Source of the DNA: Runella aurantiaca
GTDB lineage: Bacteria > Bacteroidota > Bacteroidia > Cytophagales > Spirosomataceae
Assembly: GCF_003339505.1 (NCBI RefSeq)
Contig: NZ_QPIW01000011.1
Coordinates: 62,001-126,000, forward strand
Direction: 5' to 3'
DNA: 64,000 nucleotides
The translations under genes and the position numbers were made by a program. The notes below the pieces were generated by a model. That model made no database searches, was not told the DNA's origin, and worked only from the letters and a program-made list of their open reading frames with translations. Positions within the stretch are counted from its first letter, which is position 1; each line of letters opens with the position of its first letter. Shown here piece after piece: positions 44,217 through 53,789 of the stretch.

Positions 44217-45512
44217 TCAAAACCGCACCCGAAACACCGTCTTTCCTTCCTGCTCGGTGTGGAGCGAAAGTCCGAACCCGTGATTGACCAGAATCTCCCG
44301 AATAAGCGTGAGACCGACCCCCTGCCCGTTGCGTTTGGTGGAGAAAAAAGGGCTAAACAACTGCTCTTCAATACCTTTCTGGATACCTTTTCCCGTATCA
44401 ATAATCAGTAACTGAAGCGGCTGATGAGTTGTTTCAAACATAATGGTCCCATCATTTTCAATGGACTCAATGGCATTTTTGATGACATTGATGAGTACTT
44501 GTTCCATCTGTGATACGTCGGCCGCAATCGTCACATCATCGTCACTAAAATTAAATTCAAAACGAATCTGTTGGCGTTTGGCCACCGACGACATTAGGCT
44601 CGCCGTTTTCATTACTAAAGCGCTGATGTTCAGTGGCTCTTTGTGCGGAATGGGCAAGCGCACCACGTCGGCAAAACGTCGCATAAATTGATTGAGGTTT
44701 TCGTTACGGTCGCGGGCTACTTGCAGGGCTTCCGTTACGTCGGGTTGGTTTTGTTCCAACGAAATGGTCGTATCCAAAATCGAATTTACGGCCCCGACCG
44801 AGTTGTTGACTTCATGAGCCATCATCCGAATCACTTTGCCGTAGGCGTTCTTTTCGGCCGCCAGAATTTCGGTCGTCAGTTCTTCGAGCATGATAAAATA
44901 ACGAGGAAAACCCCGATCCATAAAATGCGCCTTTTGGCATTTATAAGTCTCTAACCCGTTGAAATTTATCGTCCGTGACTCCCCCGTTTTTAAGTGACTC
45001 AAGGCCTGCAAAACAGGATGCTGAATCGACGACAGCGCGCGGTGCAGCACGGCGTCGGCCTGAATGCTCAGCATGGCCTGCGCTTTAGGGTTGATGGCGG
45101 TGATATTTTCGTCAAAATCCATCATCAAAATGCCCGTTGGTGAGGTGTGAATCAGTTTTTCAAGAAAAAAATGCTGTTCTTCTTGCCGGGTGCGCTCGGT
45201 ACGCAACTGGTCAATCATCTGATTGTAAATTTCAATGAGCCGGTCCATTTCGTACTTTCCCGTTTTAAGAAATTTAACGTTAAAATCACGGTCTTTGATG
45301 GCTTCTACGCCCGTCATGAGCAGATTGAGCGGCTGAATCATTTCGTTGTACAATTGCCAAGCGATGAACAGCGAAAGCATAATAAACACCTCGGATGCGA
45401 TGAAAAAAAGTGGTTCTTTTTTGAAAATATACAACGACAATCCTACCGCCACCAAGTGAATAATGACGATGAAAGAAATGAATTTGGTGCTTAGTTTCAT
45501 ATATTTAGCCAT
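44217..45512 (-). CDS. Sensor histidine kinase (HAMP-PAS-HisKA-HATPase)
   Basis: A 431-residue inner-membrane kinase with two N-terminal helices (about 8-30 and 35-55), a HAMP-like linker, a PAS domain (TSPTGILMMDFDENITAINP), the phospho-acceptor His233 in MMAHEVNNSVGAV, and the ATP-binding N, G1 and G2 boxes (INVIKNAIESI, DTGKGI, GQGVGLTLIREIL). The periplasmic loop is very short, so it may sense membrane state. The likely response regulator is the sigma-54 activator at 46226-47647, separated by an opposite-strand gene. A second Met five residues later is possible. Confidence 0.88.
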   Translation of the reverse strand: MAKYMKLSTKFISFIVIIHLVAVGLSLYIFKKEPLFFIASEVFIMLSLFIAWQLYNEMIQPLNLLMTGVEAIKDRDFNVKFLKTGKYEMDRLIEIYNQMIDQLRTERTRQEEQHFFLEKLIHTSPTGILMMDFDENITAINPKAQAMLSIQADAVLHRALSSIQHPVLQALSHLKTGESRTINFNGLETYKCQKAHFMDRGFPRYFIMLEELTTEILAAEKNAYGKVIRMMAHEVNNSVGAVNSILDTTISLEQNQPDVTEALQVARDRNENLNQFMRRFADVVRLPIPHKEPLNISALVMKTASLMSSVAKRQQIRFEFNFSDDDVTIAADVSQMEQVLINVIKNAIESIENDGTIMFETTHQPLQLLIIDTGKGIQKGIEEQLFSPFFSTKRNGQGVGLTLIREILVNHGFGLSLHTEQEGKTVFRVRF

Positions 45513-45532
45513 GCGTTACAACACAAAACTCA

Positions 45533-46216
45533 ATGGATTTAGAACAACATTATCATCAGTTATGGACACGTTCGGTTCAGCAGTTTGAGTCAGGGCACTT
45601 TGAATATGACCCCATGATTGACGCGCACGTGGACTCCCGCCGGGGTATTACATTATTGGCCCGCCCACCGCTAAACGTCAGAACGGCCATTGAAACCATG
45701 CTCAGTGACCTCAAAGCGTCAGAACCTGAGCAATATTACTATCCAATCACGGATATTCATCTGACCGTTTTATCAATTATTTCTTGTTACGAAAACTTTA
45801 GCCTTTCCCTCATTGATACGGCCCAGTACGCAGCATTGGTGCAGGAAGTGATAGACGCCCAAAAGTCGTTTAAAATACAGTTTAGGGGAATTACAGCTTC
45901 GCCGAGTTGTTTACTTATCCAAGGTTTTCCGTTGGACAATGTATTGAAAAAAATACGCAACGGCCTGCGTCAACGCTTTCAGAACGCTGGGCTGCAACAT
46001 TCCATCGATAAACGCTACGCCATTCAGACGGCCCATTCGACGGTGGTTCGTTTCAGAAAACCCTTTATGCATCCCGGTGCCTTTCTCCAAAAAGTAAAAA
46101 CCTATCGAGAAGTAGATTTCGGGACGTTTGATGTCAATGAATTAGAACTCGTTTTTAATGATTGGTATCAAAAAACGGGGATTGCGGGTGTGATTACGAA
46201 GTATCCTTTAAAATGA
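45533..46216 (+). CDS. 2H phosphoesterase-like protein (2'-5' RNA ligase superfamily)
   Basis: A 227-residue soluble protein with two HxT motifs, His76-Leu-Thr78 (TDIHLTVLSI) and His168-Ser-Thr170 (QTAHSTVVRF), the signature of 2H phosphodiesterases that act on 2',3'-cyclic or 2'-5' linked nucleotides or RNA ends. Some databases call such proteins mutarotase. It is on the plus strand, 20 nt divergent from the kinase and 9 nt from the end of the response regulator, so it splits the two-component pair. Confidence 0.75.
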   Translation: MDLEQHYHQLWTRSVQQFESGHFEYDPMIDAHVDSRRGITLLARPPLNVRTAIETMLSDLKASEPEQYYYPITDIHLTVLSIISCYENFSLSLIDTAQYAALVQEVIDAQKSFKIQFRGITASPSCLLIQGFPLDNVLKKIRNGLRQRFQNAGLQHSIDKRYAIQTAHSTVVRFRKPFMHPGAFLQKVKTYREVDFGTFDVNELELVFNDWYQKTGIAGVITKYPLK

Positions 46217-46225
46217 CCGAACGAG

Positions 46226-47647
46226 CTATTCCTCATCAAACGGAATGCTGTACTTTTCCAACCGCCGGTACAACGCCGAGCGCGTCAGGCCCAGGGCTTT
46301 GGCTACGCGGGCCACTTTGCCCCGGTGAAATTCCATCGCGCGTCGAATCATCTGGATTTCCATTTCTTCGAGCGTCATGCTGCCTACATCAGGAAGGGGG
46401 GATTTCGTAGATATGAAGTCGGAGGGTCGAGATTGCGGCTGATAATTTTGCTCAAAATCGGCCACTTCCAGTATATCGTTATTGCTGACCAAAATCGTCC
46501 GTTCGACCAGGTTTTTGAGTTGGCGAATATTGCCCGGCAAGTTGAGTTGTTTAAGCCATTTCAGCGCGTCGCGGCTTACTTCTAAGTGCGGACGGCCGTA
46601 TATACTGCGTAGGTTGTTGACAAAGAAATCGACCAACAGCGAAATGTCATCGGGACGCTGGCGCAAAGAAGGCAACTGAATTGTAATGAGGTTGATACGG
46701 TACAGCAAGTCCTCCCGAAACGTGCCTTTCGCCACCATTTCTTCCAGATTTCGATTGGTAGCGCACACCACGCGAACGTCCAGCGTTTTGGTCTTGCTAC
46801 TGCCCAATATTTCGAAGGTTCGGTCTTGCAATACACGCAGCAATTTCACCTGACTGCTCAAATCCAGTTCGCCGATTTCATCCAAAAAAATGGTACCGCG
46901 ATTGGCCAGTTCAAAGCGACCCGTGCGGTCGTAGCGCGCGTCGGTAAACGCCCCGCGAATGTGCCCAAACATCTCAGACTCAAACAAACTGGTTGAAATC
47001 CCGCCCAAATTCACCTTGACAAAGGGGCGCTTGGCGCGTTGGCTGTTTTGGTGGATGGCTTCGGCAATGAGTTCTTTTCCCGTGCCACTCTCGCCCATAA
47101 TTAGTACAGAGGCATCCGTCGCAGCTATCCGACCGATGGTGCCCAATATTTGTAACATGGATTCCGACTGCCCGATGATTTGCCCAAAATCATATTGCCG
47201 GTCCAATTGACGACGACTGACCGACGAAGGAGCACTGCGTTGCGCAGGATTTACTTCTTTCGGAGTTTGTTCATTTGCCTCACGCAACGCCAACGCGGTC
47301 CGGACCGACTGCATCAAATGCGCATTTTGCCACGGTTTACTGATAAAATCCGCCGCCCCGATTTTCATCCCTTTGACGGCCAAATCAATCGTGGCCCAAC
47401 CCGTAATGAGAATCACGGGTACATGTGCATCTTGTTGTCTGATTTGAGCGAGTAGATTCAATCCATCATTTCCAGAGGTGTCGTTAGAAAAATTCATGTC
47501 GAGTAACACCAATTCAATCACATTCTCAGTCAAATGGGTGAGGGCTTCTTCGGGCGTTTCGGCCGTTGCAACGTCAAACTTCTCTTTGCGCATCAACAGC
47601 GAAAGAGAAGTCCGAACGGCAATATCATCATCAACAATTAAAATCAT
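46226..47647 (-). CDS. Sigma-54-dependent response regulator (NtrC family)
   Basis: A 473-residue regulator: receiver domain with phospho-acceptor Asp50 (LVLLDMNF), AAA+ domain with Walker A GESGTGKE, the sigma-54 contact GAFTDA, and arginine finger region, then a C-terminal Fis-type helix-turn-helix (LTRSALYRRLEKYS). The start at 47647 gives MILIVDDD. It begins 2 nt after the stop of an ABC permease, so it is the last gene of the efflux operon and should activate sigma-54 promoters, possibly its own operon's. Confidence 0.93.
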   Translation of the reverse strand: MILIVDDDIAVRTSLSLLMRKEKFDVATAETPEEALTHLTENVIELVLLDMNFSNDTSGNDGLNLLAQIRQQDAHVPVILITGWATIDLAVKGMKIGAADFISKPWQNAHLMQSVRTALALREANEQTPKEVNPAQRSAPSSVSRRQLDRQYDFGQIIGQSESMLQILGTIGRIAATDASVLIMGESGTGKELIAEAIHQNSQRAKRPFVKVNLGGISTSLFESEMFGHIRGAFTDARYDRTGRFELANRGTIFLDEIGELDLSSQVKLLRVLQDRTFEILGSSKTKTLDVRVVCATNRNLEEMVAKGTFREDLLYRINLITIQLPSLRQRPDDISLLVDFFVNNLRSIYGRPHLEVSRDALKWLKQLNLPGNIRQLKNLVERTILVSNNDILEVADFEQNYQPQSRPSDFISTKSPLPDVGSMTLEEMEIQMIRRAMEFHRGKVARVAKALGLTRSALYRRLEKYSIPFDEE

Positions 47648-47649
47648 AC

Positions 47650-48825
47650 TTATTCTTCGTGCAAAACGGTCGCTGGCTGCATCACAGAAGCCTGACGACT
47701 CGGATAAAAAGCGCAAATGCTGACTAACACATAAACCGAAATGACGGCCATTAAAATTCCTAATAAATATACCCCTGCCTCTACATCAAACACATTCAGC
47801 AAGGGAAATTGAACCGCAAAAAAGACGCCTAAAATAAGCCCAAAAGTAGCAATAACGGCGGTTTCGCCAATAAAATGCCACAAGATAGCTCCCTGCGTAG
47901 CTCCCATGGCACGGCGCACACCGATTTCTTGCTTGCGGCGGCTGATGGTTTGGAATAATACCCCAAACAGTCCTAAAGCAACGTTGAAGACCAAGAAATT
48001 GCACACAATCAATAAAATCAGAACGGGCACTAGCACAAGGTTGTTGCGGTTGGATTTCATATTGTTCATCTGCTGAATTTCGATTGACCAATCTTTGCCC
48101 AAGCGTGCCACTTCCTTCGAGATTTGGGCTTCCAGTTCCGCCCCACTACCTGCTTGTACCTTCATCACCATTGTATCATCCCATCGCTCAGAGGGCTGAA
48201 AAATGCAGCTGGAAAGCTTCTGAAAGTCATCTTTGTGTTTAAAATAATCCACCACACCGACCACTTTCATTTTCGGGTCGTTTGCGCCTGCCCCCTCACC
48301 GTTGCCCAACGTTTTCCCTATCGCACTTTCATTGCCAAACAGTTCTTCCTTCAAGTGACGCGTAATGACGATAGGACGATAATTGCCCGCTTTATCTGTC
48401 TCATTAAACCAACGTCCTTCGGAAATCTTCATGCTCATCGCCTTCGGAAAATCAGGCTCAACTCTCATAATTTCGCTCATCGTGCTCTTTTTGTTATACT
48501 CCACATTGTTGTTCATAGAACTGAAGGTAAACGGAGCGTTAGAGCTTGTAAAAGCAAAGCTATGCACCGCCCGATAGCGTGTCAATTGCTGCCTAACCAA
48601 CTCTTTGTATTCGGCTTGGATTGTGTCATTGGGGGCATTAAAGTTAAAAAAAGCAACCCAAACATTGTCGGTTTCGAGGCCTGAAGGCTGGGCGTAGTTT
48701 CGGTAGTTATAGATACCGAGTGTCCAGACCGCAAACAAAATAAGAAAGGAAAAGAATATCTCGAACATCATCAAAGAGTTCATCTTTTTCCGTTTCCAGA
48801 TGAGTTTAAATAAGTGTTTTAACAT
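47650..48825 (-). CDS. MacB/FtsX-type ABC transporter permease 2
   Basis: A 391-residue permease with an N-terminal transmembrane helix (SLMMFEIFFSFLILFAVWTL), a large periplasmic MacB-type domain of about 220 residues, and three C-terminal helices (VLVPVLILLIVCNFLVFNVA and following). The conserved cytosolic segment EIGVRRAMGAT is the coupling helix. Its gene is 6 nt after permease 1 and 2 nt before the response regulator. Confidence 0.9.
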   Translation of the reverse strand: MLKHLFKLIWKRKKMNSLMMFEIFFSFLILFAVWTLGIYNYRNYAQPSGLETDNVWVAFFNFNAPNDTIQAEYKELVRQQLTRYRAVHSFAFTSSNAPFTFSSMNNNVEYNKKSTMSEIMRVEPDFPKAMSMKISEGRWFNETDKAGNYRPIVITRHLKEELFGNESAIGKTLGNGEGAGANDPKMKVVGVVDYFKHKDDFQKLSSCIFQPSERWDDTMVMKVQAGSGAELEAQISKEVARLGKDWSIEIQQMNNMKSNRNNLVLVPVLILLIVCNFLVFNVALGLFGVLFQTISRRKQEIGVRRAMGATQGAILWHFIGETAVIATFGLILGVFFAVQFPLLNVFDVEAGVYLLGILMAVISVYVLVSICAFYPSRQASVMQPATVLHEE

Positions 48826-48831
48826 GGCTTT

Positions 48832-50082
48832 TTAATTTTTAAGGGCTTCCACAACTTGTAATTTTGACATCCGCCAGGCAGGGTAAACCCCCGATAAAAG
48901 CCCAAACAGCAAACTGACAAAAATCGCAATCGAGAAAACTTTCCAGTTGAAACTCAAATCAATGTAGGCGATTAAGTTGCTGTTGTTCAGATAGTAAATA
49001 ACGCCAAGCGACAGAAAAACCGCAATCACTCCCCCAATGAGCGTCAGAATAATATTCTCAATCACAAACTGCATCACCAAGGTTTTGGACGAGGCGCCGA
49101 AAGCCTTTCGAATGCCAATCTCCGAAGCCCGCTCCATGATACGACTCATGTTGATATTGACCAAGTTGATGGCTGGCAAAGACATGAATAACAAGGCGAT
49201 TCCGAGCATAATGGTAAAAAAATACCCCACACCGTCGTTTTCGCCATCGCCCTTAAACTGACGGGTAAAACTGGTAATATAAGAATCGGCAGAAACATAC
49301 AGTTTATCGGGCCTAAACCACTTATCACCCATGTCGGTTAATTTGATTTTTGAAGCTACAACGTCAAATTCGGTCTGTATTTTAGGAATATCCGAAGGGG
49401 TATTGGGGAGGATTATTGCGGCAAAGTTGCCCCTTAATTCCACCTTTTTTAAATCAGCTTTGGAGGTATTGTACGGAAAATACAAATCCGATGAAACGTG
49501 AATCCGGGTAATCGGGCAGCCGCGCACTACCCCGATAATGCGGTAATTGACGTTGTCGATTTCAATCATTTTTCCCACCGCTGGCTGGCCTTTACCCACG
49601 TATTCGTCGCGGACGTAATCGTTGATAACCACTACATAATCGTTGTTGGCGATGTTTTGTTCGGTGTAATTTTTCCCTTCTAAAAAATCAAAGGAAGTAA
49701 CCTCCCAAAAGTTACTGTCGGTATACCGATAGCGGACATTCATCTTATGGTTATTGAGGTAAATATTGATGGTACTTGGCATCGAAACCGCCGCAATCTT
49801 AGCGGGTGTTTTGAGCGACCGGACGTAAGTATTGATAAACGAAAAGCTGATGGGACCCGAGCTTTGGCCTTGGTTTTTGGTATCTTTCTGCTTTAGATTC
49901 CAGATGTACAAAGAGCGGTCGCGGTTGATTTCGGGGTAGCCAGCCGCAATCAAGTGGTCAATAAAGGCCGTAGCCACCACCAAAATAGTGAGCGTCAAAC
50001 TGATGCCGAACAAGCTGATAAACGTGAAAAACTTTCGACGTTGCAGCACGGCAAGGGTGATTTTGAGGTAGTTGAGCAGCAT
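48832..50082 (-). CDS. MacB/FtsX-type ABC transporter permease 1
   Basis: A 416-residue permease with one N-terminal helix (FTFISLFGISLTLTILVVAT), a large periplasmic domain and three C-terminal helices. The coupling segment ASEIGIRKAFGAS precedes helix 3. Together with permease 2 it would form a heterodimeric MacB-type exporter that acts as a mechanical pump for substrates taken from the periplasm. It starts 2 nt after the ATPase gene. Confidence 0.9.
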   Translation of the reverse strand: MLLNYLKITLAVLQRRKFFTFISLFGISLTLTILVVATAFIDHLIAAGYPEINRDRSLYIWNLKQKDTKNQGQSSGPISFSFINTYVRSLKTPAKIAAVSMPSTINIYLNNHKMNVRYRYTDSNFWEVTSFDFLEGKNYTEQNIANNDYVVVINDYVRDEYVGKGQPAVGKMIEIDNVNYRIIGVVRGCPITRIHVSSDLYFPYNTSKADLKKVELRGNFAAIILPNTPSDIPKIQTEFDVVASKIKLTDMGDKWFRPDKLYVSADSYITSFTRQFKGDGENDGVGYFFTIMLGIALLFMSLPAINLVNINMSRIMERASEIGIRKAFGASSKTLVMQFVIENIILTLIGGVIAVFLSLGVIYYLNNSNLIAYIDLSFNWKVFSIAIFVSLLFGLLSGVYPAWRMSKLQVVEALKN

Positions 50083-50084
50083 GA

Positions 50085-50750
50085 TTAGGAAACTTGTGAA
50101 CCGTCAAATAATCTGATTAAGCGATGCGTACGTTTGGCCATGTTTTCATCGTGGGTCACCATGATGATGGTGGCTTTGTCGCGTTGATTGAGTGTAGTCA
50201 AGATGTCCATGATTTCGTTGCCCATGTTGCTGTCCAAATTGCCAGTAGGCTCATCGGCCAAAATAATCTGCGGCTGCCCCACAATGGCCCGCGCAATGGC
50301 CACCCGCTGTTTTTGTCCCCCTGAAAGTTGATTGGGATAATGCTTCATTCGGTTGCTGAGTCCTACTTTTTCGAGCGCTTCGCTCGCCAAGCGGCGGCGC
50401 TCGCTACTTGATACTTTGCGGTACAAAAGTGGCAACTCTACGTTATCCAATACTGGTAAATCATTAATCAGGTGAAAACTCTGAAAAATAAAGCCCAATG
50501 TTTGGTTGCGAAATTGCGCCAACTGACTGTCGGGCAAGCCATTGGTGTGTTTTCCACCAATTTCCACTTTGCCTTTCGACGGCTCATCCAATAGCCCAAT
50601 GATGTTGAGCAACGTGCTTTTTCCGCAACCCGAAGGGCCCATAATGGAAACAAATTCTCCTTTTTCAACGCTCAAATTGATGTTGTTGAGCGCAACTGTT
50701 TCTACCGTGGCTGTCCGATAGACCTTTTCGATGTTTTTTAAATGTATCAT
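50085..50750 (-). CDS. ABC transporter ATP-binding protein (MacB/LolD type)
   Basis: A 221-residue ATPase with Walker [10 protein letters not shown]-loop [10 protein letters not shown], signature LSGGQKQR, Walker [13 protein letters not shown] and the H-loop in VTHDE. It is a stand-alone nucleotide-binding subunit of the MacB/LolD/FtsE group. The gene is in a tight operon, 3 nt after the TolC-like gene and 2 nt before permease 1. Confidence 0.95.
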   Translation of the reverse strand: MIHLKNIEKVYRTATVETVALNNINLSVEKGEFVSIMGPSGCGKSTLLNIIGLLDEPSKGKVEIGGKHTNGLPDSQLAQFRNQTLGFIFQSFHLINDLPVLDNVELPLLYRKVSSSERRRLASEALEKVGLSNRMKHYPNQLSGGQKQRVAIARAIVGQPQIILADEPTGNLDSNMGNEIMDILTTLNQRDKATIIMVTHDENMAKRTHRLIRLFDGSQVS

Positions 50751-50753
50751 GGT

Positions 50754-52331
50754 TTATTTCAATTTGCTTTCTGTTTCAAAATCATACAATGTCAATTGCC
50801 GCAGCTTGTAGTAAGCCCCCCAATAGTCGCGTAGGGCATAAATATAATCGCGTTTGGCTTGGTCTTTTTCGGTAAACGAAATACTTAAATCGGTGATACT
50901 CAAATTACCCAACACGTACCGATCTTGGGCAATTCGGTACTTTTCAGACGCAATGCTATCGGCCTGAACGGTGAGTGAAAGTTGGTCGCGGAGCATTTCA
51001 AACAGTGTGACTTGGGTATAAATTTCCTGTTGAAAATTCTGTTTGTCCTGCTCAACTGTGTACTGAGTTAGTTGGCGCTGGGCCTCAGCTGTTTTGGTGC
51101 GGGATTTAGACCGCCCCCAGTCCAAAATCGGAATGTCTAATTGTAATTCTACCGTTTGTTGGTCTTGGGGTTTACGGTACAATTCGGGTACCGTAATGCC
51201 ACGGTTTGAAAAACCCAAGGTAGCGGTGAGGGTGGCATTGAGGCCATTATCGCCTTTGGCTTTTGCCACCGCCCGTTCGGCTTCCAGTGTTCTTCGGCCA
51301 AACGCAATCGCATCGGAACGGTTAGCAAACGCTTGCTCAATGGCCCTCTCGGACGAAAGCGTCAGCGCGGCGGGTTGGGCGGGCGTTTGCAACTCTATTT
51401 TCCCTTCTGCCTGTAGTCCTATGTACGCTTTCAAGTTCAAAGAAGCCACTTCCAAGTCACGTTTTGAGACACCCACCGCCTTTCGCGCTTTGAGCAATTC
51501 GAGTTGTAATTGCAGTATTTCGTTGCGCGTGTTCTTACCCAATTCATACTTTTCATTGGCCACTTTGAGAATGTTTTGAGTATTGGTCAAATTGGTTTCG
51601 GCAATCTGCAAATTGACCTGCGCCAACAGCAAATCAAAGAATAACCCACTGGCCCGCAACGCAATCTGCTCCAGCGATTCGATGTAAGTTTGTTGACTTT
51701 CGTTGAATTTAAGTGGTTCGATTTTCTTATCCCACTTAAATGAATTGAAACGCAACAACGGCTGCAAATACCCAACGGCGAAGGGAGTACCGTTGTAGAG
51801 GGTATTTTTTCGGTCAAAATCATCAAATCGCTGCAATTGTGAGGTGGCATAAATACTTCCACCCGTGGCGGCGATGCTCTGACTGAGCGAAAGATTCAAC
51901 GAAGAGTTATTGTTCCGAATGGGCTGAAACTGAATCGTCCCGTCGGGCTGACGTACCTCAATAAACGACCGGCTAAACGCGGGCAGATTCCCGCTTAACG
52001 TTAATTGTGGCTTGTAGTTTGATAAAAAAGTGCGGTATTCCCAATACTTTGTTTCTTTGGTAGTAGACGCTTGTCGGGCCGAAATAGATTGATTTTTGGC
52101 CATTTCCACCACTTCTGAAAGCGTTAGCTGGGTCGTTTGGGCATGTACCGATATTGACAAAAACAGGCAAAAAGCAAAAAATCGTAGGGGCAGGGCTTGC
52201 CTCTGCCCTATTTGAACCTGTCCTATTTGACCCTTTTGACCCAGTCCTGTGTGCCTCTGCCATGTTTGCGGCTTCCCTGTATGCAGCTGTCTTGCTTGCC
52301 GCTGCCCGCACCGAAAGGCTAAGTTTCTCAT
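50754..52331 (-). CDS. TolC-family outer-membrane channel with repeat-derived N-terminus
   Basis: About 525 residues if the ATG at 52331 is used (an ATG at 52382 is also open). The hydrophobic core FFAFCLFLSISVHAQ is preceded by some 50 Gln/Arg-rich residues (GQRQARQLHTGKPQTWQRHT, GQVQIGQRQALPL) that are the translation of a repeat also present downstream. From TTQLTLSEVVEMAKNQSISA onward there are two TolC-type helical halves (IQFQ..., then KTAEAQRQLTQYTVEQDKQN) and the family ends normally. It should form the exit duct for the ABC exporter. The real start is uncertain. Confidence 0.85.
   Translation of the reverse strand: MRNLAFRCGQRQARQLHTGKPQTWQRHTGLGQKGQIGQVQIGQRQALPLRFFAFCLFLSISVHAQTTQLTLSEVVEMAKNQSISARQASTTKETKYWEYRTFLSNYKPQLTLSGNLPAFSRSFIEVRQPDGTIQFQPIRNNNSSLNLSLSQSIAATGGSIYATSQLQRFDDFDRKNTLYNGTPFAVGYLQPLLRFNSFKWDKKIEPLKFNESQQTYIESLEQIALRASGLFFDLLLAQVNLQIAETNLTNTQNILKVANEKYELGKNTRNEILQLQLELLKARKAVGVSKRDLEVASLNLKAYIGLQAEGKIELQTPAQPAALTLSSERAIEQAFANRSDAIAFGRRTLEAERAVAKAKGDNGLNATLTATLGFSNRGITVPELYRKPQDQQTVELQLDIPILDWGRSKSRTKTAEAQRQLTQYTVEQDKQNFQQEIYTQVTLFEMLRDQLSLTVQADSIASEKYRIAQDRYVLGNLSITDLSISFTEKDQAKRDYIYALRDYWGAYYKLRQLTLYDFETESKLK
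52183..52207 (-). repeat. Repeat copy A inside tolC-like gene
   Basis: A 25-nt element (core GGGGCAGGGCTTGCCTCTG) coding for QRQALPLR in the minus-strand gene. The inverted near-identical copy B is at 52481-52505, with 2 mismatches in 25. Confidence 0.75.
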
Positions 52332-52480
52332 GGTGCGTGCGCAATTTTTAAGGTTGAATTTGTATAAATTGATTTTACTCATGGCTGTAAGTATTCTAAA
52401 TCATTTCACTTTGAATTTTTGGATTCCCTCGGCAGGGCAGAGAAAATGCGGGCAGCGGCAATTGAGACAAAGGCAATTGG

Positions 52481-52505
52481 GACAGAGGCAAGCCCTTCCC
52501 CTACG
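52481..52505 (+). repeat. Repeat copy B abutting the adaptor stop codon
   Basis: The 25-nt complement of copy A ends one base before the adaptor gene's stop at 52506-52508. Related degenerate units (GGCAATTGGGACAGAGGCAA type) occupy 52455-52480. Confidence 0.7.
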
Positions 52506-53753
52506 TTATTTTATCTCCAATTCCTTGACATTCTTATACTTGCTCATATCCGAAATGATTACGCGTTCTCCAGCGCGAATGCCCTCTTTGACTTCAACAA
52601 AGTCAAAATTAGCCAACCCAATTTTTACGGTTCTGCGCTCCGCTTTTCCGTCGGGACGAAGAACAAAAACATCTTGCACAGGTGTACCCGTAAAGCCTGC
52701 GCCGTTGGCCACTCGTACCACTTGGTTATGGGCATCTGTCACAGGATACACTTCTACTTTCATCTTCGGGCGCAGCAGTTTGTTGGCTTTATCATCAAGT
52801 TGCACGTCAAAATTGACGATATTGTTCTGAACCGAAGGTAGGATATTAGTGAGTGTACCGCGCAACTGCGTATCGTTGATGCGTACCACCACAGGCATTC
52901 CAACCCGAATGAGGTCAGCATAATTGTCAGATATAGAGCCGATTACCTTAAACCCACCCAAGTCCGCCAACCGAGCCAACACTTCACCTTCTGCGACCTT
53001 TGAGCCGATATTTTTATTGACGTAGGTAAGCACCCCAGCGCGGTTGGCAATGATGTTGGCTTGCTGGAGTTTGCGTTGGAGTTCTTGAAGGTCTTTTTCT
53101 TTGATTTGCGCGCCAATTTCAGACTCGCGAATGTCGGCCTGCATCGTTTGTTGTTTGATGCGAATATCGTTTTCAAGCTGTCGCTTTTCAAGTTGTGCAA
53201 TACGAAGATTTTGCTCGGCTTGGTCGATACTTTCGCGCGTGCCGCCACCTGCTTTAAACAATCGTTTGACATTTTCAATATCGGCACGTAAGCTATTGAT
53301 TTCTAGAACCTTAATAGAATCGTTAATTTTTAAATCATAAAAGCTTTTCTCCAACTCCCAACGCAGTTTGACGATACCATTGCGTTTGAGTTCAAGCTCG
53401 TCTTTCATTTTTTCAAAATTCAACTGCGTGAACTCCTTATCCAACTCCAGAATCTTATCGCCGTTCTTGACAGAAGCCCCCGCATCAAGATAGATTTGTT
53501 GGATAACCGCCGTAATCGGGCTTGTAATCACGGCTTCAAAATCAGGTTGAATCTCGCCCGAAGCAGTAAGCGTATTCTCAACATTTCCGATTTCGGCGGT
53601 TGCGAGTCGAAGGTCAATTTTGTTTACAGAATTGCTCAGGGAGGTGCGTAAGCCCCACACGGCCCCCGCTACAACAAGGGCAAATACGCCAATCCAAAGC
53701 CAACGGCGGCGGGATTGTTCTTTTTGGTTTTCTTCGGGAATATCTCTGTCCAT
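52506..53753 (-). CDS. Periplasmic adaptor subunit (MacA/HlyD family)
   Basis: A 415-residue membrane-fusion protein from the ATG at 53753. It has one N-terminal helix (about 18-36, LWIGVFALVVAGAVWGL), a barrel-sandwich (lipoyl) domain split by a long alpha-helical hairpin rich in K/E/Q (roughly 110-230, LRIAQLEKRQLENDIRIKQQ), then beta-barrel and membrane-proximal domains. It should bridge the MacB-like permeases and TolC-like channel. First gene of the operon, just after a sigma-54-like promoter. Confidence 0.92.
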   Translation of the reverse strand: MDRDIPEENQKEQSRRRWLWIGVFALVVAGAVWGLRTSLSNSVNKIDLRLATAEIGNVENTLTASGEIQPDFEAVITSPITAVIQQIYLDAGASVKNGDKILELDKEFTQLNFEKMKDELELKRNGIVKLRWELEKSFYDLKINDSIKVLEINSLRADIENVKRLFKAGGGTRESIDQAEQNLRIAQLEKRQLENDIRIKQQTMQADIRESEIGAQIKEKDLQELQRKLQQANIIANRAGVLTYVNKNIGSKVAEGEVLARLADLGGFKVIGSISDNYADLIRVGMPVVVRINDTQLRGTLTNILPSVQNNIVNFDVQLDDKANKLLRPKMKVEVYPVTDAHNQVVRVANGAGFTGTPVQDVFVLRPDGKAERRTVKIGLANFDFVEVKEGIRAGERVIISDMSKYKNVKELEIK

Positions 53754-53789
53754 TTTTGAAAATAAATTGGCTGTATATATAAAATGACA

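Noticed and set aside
48124-48684. 186-codon plus-strand frame
   Set aside because: It lies wholly inside the ABC permease gene on the other strand and has no protein-like domain pattern; it is a shadow frame.
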